Source: Korobacter sp036501185 (lineage in GTDB: Bacteria > Acidobacteriota > Terriglobia > Terriglobales > Acidobacteriaceae). From it: 64,000 nt of DNA. Both the position numbers and the translations under genes were made by a program. Each line of letters opens with the position of its first letter. Position 1 is the stretch's first letter. The notes beneath the pieces are model-generated. The model saw nothing but the letters and a program-made list of their open reading frames with translations, had not been told where the DNA came from and ran no database searches. Below are positions 60,458 through 64,000 of the stretch, piece after piece. The stretch spans positions 33,664 through 97,663 of the forward strand of contig DASYAU010000058.1 of NCBI GenBank assembly GCA_036501185.1. Reading direction: 5' to 3'.

Positions 60458-61825
60458 ATGGTCACATACACGCTGCTGCGATTGATTGCGGTGGCTTTCC
60501 TGGTCGCGCTAAATGCGTTCTTCGTTTCGGCGGAGTTCGCGCTGGTGAGCGTGCGCGAGACCAGGCTCCTGCAACTGATTGACGCTAATCGAACGGGCGC
60601 CCGCACGGTGCAACGGCTGCATAACCGGCTGGACGAGGTATTGGCGGCGGTGCAGTTAGGCGTGACCGTCGCTAGTTTGGCTCTCGGCTGGATTGGCGAA
60701 CTGGCGTTGGCGGTCCTTTTCCAGCCACATTTTGCGAAGCTGCCGCATGGCGCATATTTCGCGCACGGACTGGCGGCGGCGATCTCGTTCACGATTATTA
60801 CGTTTTTCCACGTAACCCTTGGCGAAGTGGTTCCGAAGACGATTGCGCTGCAACGGGCGGAGCAGGTGGCTCTGGCGGTGGCTGCGCCGATGGAAGTCTT
60901 TATTACAGTGGCATCGCCGATTTTAGCGGTGATGCGATCGGCGGCACGATTTGTGTTGAGACTGTTCGGGACGCGTGAACTGCGCGAGGGCGGCGTGCAT
61001 TCGCCGGAAGAGTTGAAGCTGATGGTGACGGCGAGCCGCAAGTTCGGGCTGGTGCCGGCGCTGCAGGAGGAGATGATCAATCGCGCGATTGACCTGGAAA
61101 ATATTTCGGTGCGCGAGATCATGGTGCCGCGTCCGGATATTTTTTCGCTGCCTGGAGACTTGACGCTCGATGAGGCAGTGCAGCGAGTAGTGGATGAGCA
61201 ACACTCGCGGATTCCCGTTTATGACGTAGCGCAGGGACCGGAGCACATTATCGGCGTGCTGTACGCGAAGGACCTGATGCGCTGGATGCGGTATCGGCTG
61301 GCGCGGCTTTCGGCGAACCGTCCGGCGAAGATTGCTTCGAATTTAAAGGTGCAGCACATCATGCGCGAGGTGCTGGTGGTTCCGGAGACGAAGCCGCTCA
61401 CCGATTTGCTGGAAGAATTCAAGCAGCGCAAGCGGCACCTGGCGGTAGTGGTGGATGAGTTTGGATCGACGGCCGGCGTGGTGACAGTTGAGGATGTTCT
61501 GGAAGAACTGGTGGGGGAGATCGAGGATGAGTATGATGTGCCGGAGCAGTCGCCGCTAACGGTGGGCGGCGCAACGATGGTGCTCGATGGGGGGATCAAT
61601 ATCCGCGATTTAGAGTCGCAATACCAGATACGGCTGCCGCGCGATGAAGGCTTCGAGACGCTCGGCGGCTTTGTGATGGCGCGACTGCAGCGGCTTCCGC
61701 ACGAGGGCGACAGCGTGGAGTACAACAACCACCGCTACACGGTGATCGAGATGGAAGGGCGGAGGATCGACACGATCAAGGTGGACCTGCTGGCGCAACA
61801 CGAGACGAAAGAGCAGACCGTCTGA
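60458..61825 (+). CDS. CNNM/CorC-type transporter with CBS domains (hemolysin family)
   Basis: A 455-residue membrane protein. DUF21 domain with about four hydrophobic segments (LLRLIAVAFLVALNAFFVSAEFALV; LAAVQLGVTVASLALGWIGELAL; LAAAISFTIITFFHVTLGEVVPKTIAL), a CBS pair (IMVPRPDIFSLPGDLTLDEAVQRV and VLVVPETKPLTDLLEEF), and a CorC_HlyC domain at the C-terminus (FETLGGFVMARLQRLPHEGD). Relatives mediate Mg/Co efflux or sodium-coupled Mg transport. A perfect hairpin lies before the start and its stop overlaps the start of the OppB-like gene. Confidence 0.93.
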   Translation: MVTYTLLRLIAVAFLVALNAFFVSAEFALVSVRETRLLQLIDANRTGARTVQRLHNRLDEVLAAVQLGVTVASLALGWIGELALAVLFQPHFAKLPHGAYFAHGLAAAISFTIITFFHVTLGEVVPKTIALQRAEQVALAVAAPMEVFITVASPILAVMRSAARFVLRLFGTRELREGGVHSPEELKLMVTASRKFGLVPALQEEMINRAIDLENISVREIMVPRPDIFSLPGDLTLDEAVQRVVDEQHSRIPVYDVAQGPEHIIGVLYAKDLMRWMRYRLARLSANRPAKIASNLKVQHIMREVLVVPETKPLTDLLEEFKQRKRHLAVVVDEFGSTAGVVTVEDVLEELVGEIEDEYDVPEQSPLTVGGATMVLDGGINIRDLESQYQIRLPRDEGFETLGGFVMARLQRLPHEGDSVEYNNHRYTVIEMEGRRIDTIKVDLLAQHETKEQTV

Positions 61826-62742
61826 TGCTGCACTATGTCGCGTTGCGCGTGGCGTACATGATTCCGGTGGTATGGCTGGTGGTGAGCGTGGTGTTCCTGC
61901 TGATCCACCTGGTGCCGGGTGATCCCATACAACAGATGTTGGGCGAAGGCGCGGCGGTGAGCGATTTGCAGGCCGCGCGGCATGCGTATGGGCTCGACGT
62001 GCCCGTAGGAAAGCAGTACGTAAATTACTGGAAGGGCGTGCTGCACGGGGACCTGGGGAAATCGGTTCGGTTGAACACCACCGTGACGAAGACGATTCGG
62101 GAGGCGTATCCGCCGACCATTGAGTTAACGTTCGCGGCGCTGTTTGTCGCGCTGCTGCTGTCGATTCCGGCGGGCGTGCACTCGGCGTTGCATAGAAATC
62201 AATGGAGCGATCGGACGCTGAGTTTCGTGACGCTGCTCGGATTGTCGTTCCCGAACTTTGCGCTGGGACCGATCCTCATTTTGTTTTTCGCGATCAAACT
62301 GGGGTGGCTGCCGGTGTCGGGAACCGGGTCACTGGCGCATTTGGTGTTGCCGGCGATCACGATGGGCGGGGCACTGGCGGCGATTTTGGCGAGGATGGTA
62401 AGGACGTCGATGCTGGAGGAGTTGAGCCAGGATTACATTCGCACGGCCCGAGCCAAAGGTTTGCCGGAGAGAACGGTTGTGTATCGGCATGCGTTGCGGA
62501 ATGCGTTGATCCCGGTGCTGACGGTTGTGGGTTTGCAGTTTGGAGCGCTGCTGGCGGGAGCGATTGTTACGGAGACAATTTTTTCGTGGCCGGGAATTGG
62601 GCGGCTGACGATTACGGCGATTAATAACCGCGATTACTTCTTGGTCGAAGGATGTATTTTGGCGATTGGGTTGACTTATGTGGCGGTGAACTTTCTGACG
62701 GATCTTTTGTATTCGGCGGTGAATCCTAGGATACGGGCGTAA
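61825..62742 (+). CDS. ABC transporter permease, OppB/DppB type
   Basis: A 305-residue inner-membrane permease of the peptide/nickel family. N-terminus with one membrane helix and HLVPGDPIQQMLGE; then PTIELTFAALFVALLLSIPAG and the EAA loop RTARAKGLPERTVVYRHALRNALIP, which contacts the ATPase; final helices with FSWPGIGRLTITAINNRDY. It overlaps the stop of the CNNM gene (TGATG). No second permease, ATPase or binding protein follows on this strand, so the rest of the transporter is elsewhere or has been lost. Confidence 0.93.
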   Translation: MLHYVALRVAYMIPVVWLVVSVVFLLIHLVPGDPIQQMLGEGAAVSDLQAARHAYGLDVPVGKQYVNYWKGVLHGDLGKSVRLNTTVTKTIREAYPPTIELTFAALFVALLLSIPAGVHSALHRNQWSDRTLSFVTLLGLSFPNFALGPILILFFAIKLGWLPVSGTGSLAHLVLPAITMGGALAAILARMVRTSMLEELSQDYIRTARAKGLPERTVVYRHALRNALIPVLTVVGLQFGALLAGAIVTETIFSWPGIGRLTITAINNRDYFLVEGCILAIGLTYVAVNFLTDLLYSAVNPRIRA

Positions 62743-62805
62743 ATTTCTTCGGAGGTTACGAACAGTAACCTAGACGCTCTTGCTCAGCGCCGTTAACCTT
62801 TTGGA

Positions 62806-63252
62806 ATGAAGCGTCCGATTCGGTACTCGCTGTTGCTACCGCTCATCGCGGTGCCGATTACGACGATCTTGACGGTCTGGGCAGGGCGCGCGTTCTGGAT
62901 ATCGGCCTCTCCGCACAGTAATCAGCCGCACGGACGTTATGATCTGCTCGCGACCATATTGAATGCGATCTGGCACGGTATAAACGGACCTGCTATGCCG
63001 GGCACAGTGTTTGATGGGCCTGGCCTCACTGGCCATGCTATCTACGTCATCGCCGTGGCTCTCCTATGGTGGGTTGTAGGTCGCGCAATCGACCGACGTA
63101 GAGGAGTACTTCCACGCCCAACCCTTGCTCGGGAATTGATTGGCGGGGTTGCGATTCTGCTGTGGAGCTTAGTATTGGTCGCTTTGGTTGAGTCCCCTGG
63201 CGTGGGAGTATTGGCGAGGAACGTGGGATTTCTTGAGGGCCGATTCCGTTAG
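62806..63252 (+). CDS. Hypothetical membrane protein
   Basis: A 148-residue protein with hydrophobic segments at about 8-28 (LLLPLIAVPITTILTVWAG), 77-92 (HAIYVIAVALLWWVVG) and 110-130 (LIGGVAILLWSLVLVALVE). No recognised family. The ATG follows TTTTGGA. It begins 63 bases past the permease stop, so it could be in the same transcript. Confidence 0.65.
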   Translation: MKRPIRYSLLLPLIAVPITTILTVWAGRAFWISASPHSNQPHGRYDLLATILNAIWHGINGPAMPGTVFDGPGLTGHAIYVIAVALLWWVVGRAIDRRRGVLPRPTLARELIGGVAILLWSLVLVALVESPGVGVLARNVGFLEGRFR

Positions 63253-63529
63253 ACTGTCGTGTTCCATCGCCTACTTGCTCCAGATTTGTTGGGCAATTTT
63301 TCTTCTCATCGTCGGAATCGCGAATCTGCGCCGATGCCACGTCGACCATTCTGCGGTCGTAATCAATCGCTAGCTGCTGCGAACAAAACAGCAGGTCCTT
63401 CGCTGCGCTCTGGATGACAAGAGGGAGTGGTGGAGATTGACGCTGCATTGTTGGCTGGCGCGGGGCGGGATGCCGTCCGCTGGCCGCCTGCGCCAAAACA
63501 GGTAGTGGTAAGGGCAGTTAGCAGCGGCT
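63253..63529. other. Intergenic stretch with a dispersed repeat
   Basis: No supportable gene. It contains the repeat at 63390-63421 and a GC-rich tract; the frames here are short or read through the repeat. Confidence 0.5.
63390..63421. repeat. Dispersed repeat (AGCAGGTCCTTCGCTGCGCTC type)
   Basis: Matches 46471-46502 at 28 of 32 positions. A third, shorter relative, TTCTTCGCTCAGGATGACA (63976-63994), closes the window. Confidence 0.65.
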
Positions 63530-63901
63530 ATGCTTAGTTTCGGGATGCGCCTCCTTAAACTTTTCCTCGTCTTCGCATGTGCCGTGAACGCAATCAGCGT
63601 CTTCGCACGACATGACCGCGTTACTTCGGCCTGGGCGATCGTTGGGTTCGTGCTTTCGGGTGGCGCACTGTACGGCATTCACCAAAGGGTTCCATTAACG
63701 TGGAAGCTAGGATTTGTCTGGATTGCCGTTGGTGGTTGTAGCTTTGTGGCTGCAGCGACCTCCGCACTGCCGAGCCAAACTGATCGTCGCATCCTGATCC
63801 CACTCCTCGTTGTGGCGGCAACGATCGTATCTGTCTACTGGGGCAGGTGGTGGTACCGGCAGAATGAGTATTTCTGCGGTCACCCTCGAAGTGAGCGTTG
63901 A
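63530..63901 (+). CDS. Hypothetical membrane protein
   Basis: A 123-residue protein with about four hydrophobic segments: LLKLFLVFACAVNAISVFA, AWAIVGFVLSGGALYGI, LGFVWIAVGGCSFVAAATS and ILIPLLVVAATIVSVYWG, and a short charged tail. An alternative ATG at 63545 (MRLLKLF) fits the first helix better. No family recognised. Confidence 0.65.
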   Translation: MLSFGMRLLKLFLVFACAVNAISVFARHDRVTSAWAIVGFVLSGGALYGIHQRVPLTWKLGFVWIAVGGCSFVAAATSALPSQTDRRILIPLLVVAATIVSVYWGRWWYRQNEYFCGHPRSER

Positions 63902-63953
63902 TTGAGGCCGTGTGATGGCTGGCGCCACGCGGGACGCAATATCCTTCGACTGC

Positions 63954-63977
63954 GAACGCGCGATGGTCTGCGCGTTC
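63954..63977. repeat. Terminal hairpin with repeat fragment
   Basis: GAACGCGC (63954-63961) pairs with GCGCGTTC (63970-63977), loop GATGGTCT, directly followed by the repeat end TTCGCTCAGGATGACA. Confidence 0.5.
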
Positions 63978-64000
63978 TTCGCTCAGGATGACAGCGGAAA

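Noticed and set aside
1..64000. tRNA, rRNA or transposase genes
   Set aside because: No T-loop GGTTCGA-type sequence in a cloverleaf context, no rRNA segment and no DDE, HUH or serine/tyrosine recombinase motif was found by reading; a tRNAscan-SE and an IS search would settle it.

Overview
The window is about 64 kb of high-GC bacterial chromosome, probably from an Acidobacteriota of the Terriglobia/Koribacter type. That is an inference from gene content (three DUF3617 proteins, DUF3106, DUF4097, many short conserved small proteins, two ECF sigma factors, a class II B12-dependent ribonucleotide reductase) and from short intergenic repeats I associate with that phylum. No 16S rRNA or other phylogenetic marker RNA is present. 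I found no rRNA, tRNA, CRISPR array or transposase.

Layout. 1-16.8 kb is mostly housekeeping: the 3' end of endonuclease IV (nfo), methionine aminopeptidase (map), leucyl-tRNA synthetase (leuS), a SpoU-type RNA methyltransferase, a divergent OxyR/KatG peroxide-defence pair with a visible operator, a large membrane SpoIIE-type phosphatase coupled to a 54-residue zinc ribbon, thioredoxin reductase, proline dehydrogenase, a SirB1/transglutaminase-like protein, and an ECF sigma / anti-sigma / DUF3106 operon. 17.3-31.2 kb is one co-oriented block: a putative outer-membrane beta-barrel, a CHASE2 class III nucleotide cyclase, a giant exported FecR-CARDB repeat protein of about 3000 residues, and a small exported protein. 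31.2-39.2 kb holds LarB, a large ChaN-like protein, a UbiX-like flavin prenyltransferase, several tiny genes (49, 56 and 39 residues), a cupin, an RRM protein, DUF3617 paralogues and an AAC(6')-like acetyltransferase.

39.3-52.2 kb looks like an accessory, recombination-rich zone. It has six copies of a repeat with core CCGTCTGTCCCC that delimit small gene modules, a degenerate duplicate of the nrdJ 3' end, and two large genes of visibly lower GC that look like defence-type enzymes: a GHKL ATPase with a nuclease-like C-terminus, and a DUF2075-type ATPase with an N-terminal PD-(D/E)xK-like motif. NrdJ (46.3-49.3 kb) is preceded by about 520 bases of hairpin-rich, apparently non-coding DNA behind a good sigma70-like promoter, a candidate structured RNA.

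52.3-64 kb carries a second ECF sigma factor, a cupredoxin/membrane fusion, DUF4142, isochorismatase-like, BON and TPR proteins, a SAM hydrolase (DUF62), a DUF4097 repeat protein, a MacA/HlyD adaptor, a CNNM/CorC transporter with a perfect 17-bp hairpin just before its start, an OppB-type permease and two small membrane proteins. Functions are by family recognition from sequence; no search was run.
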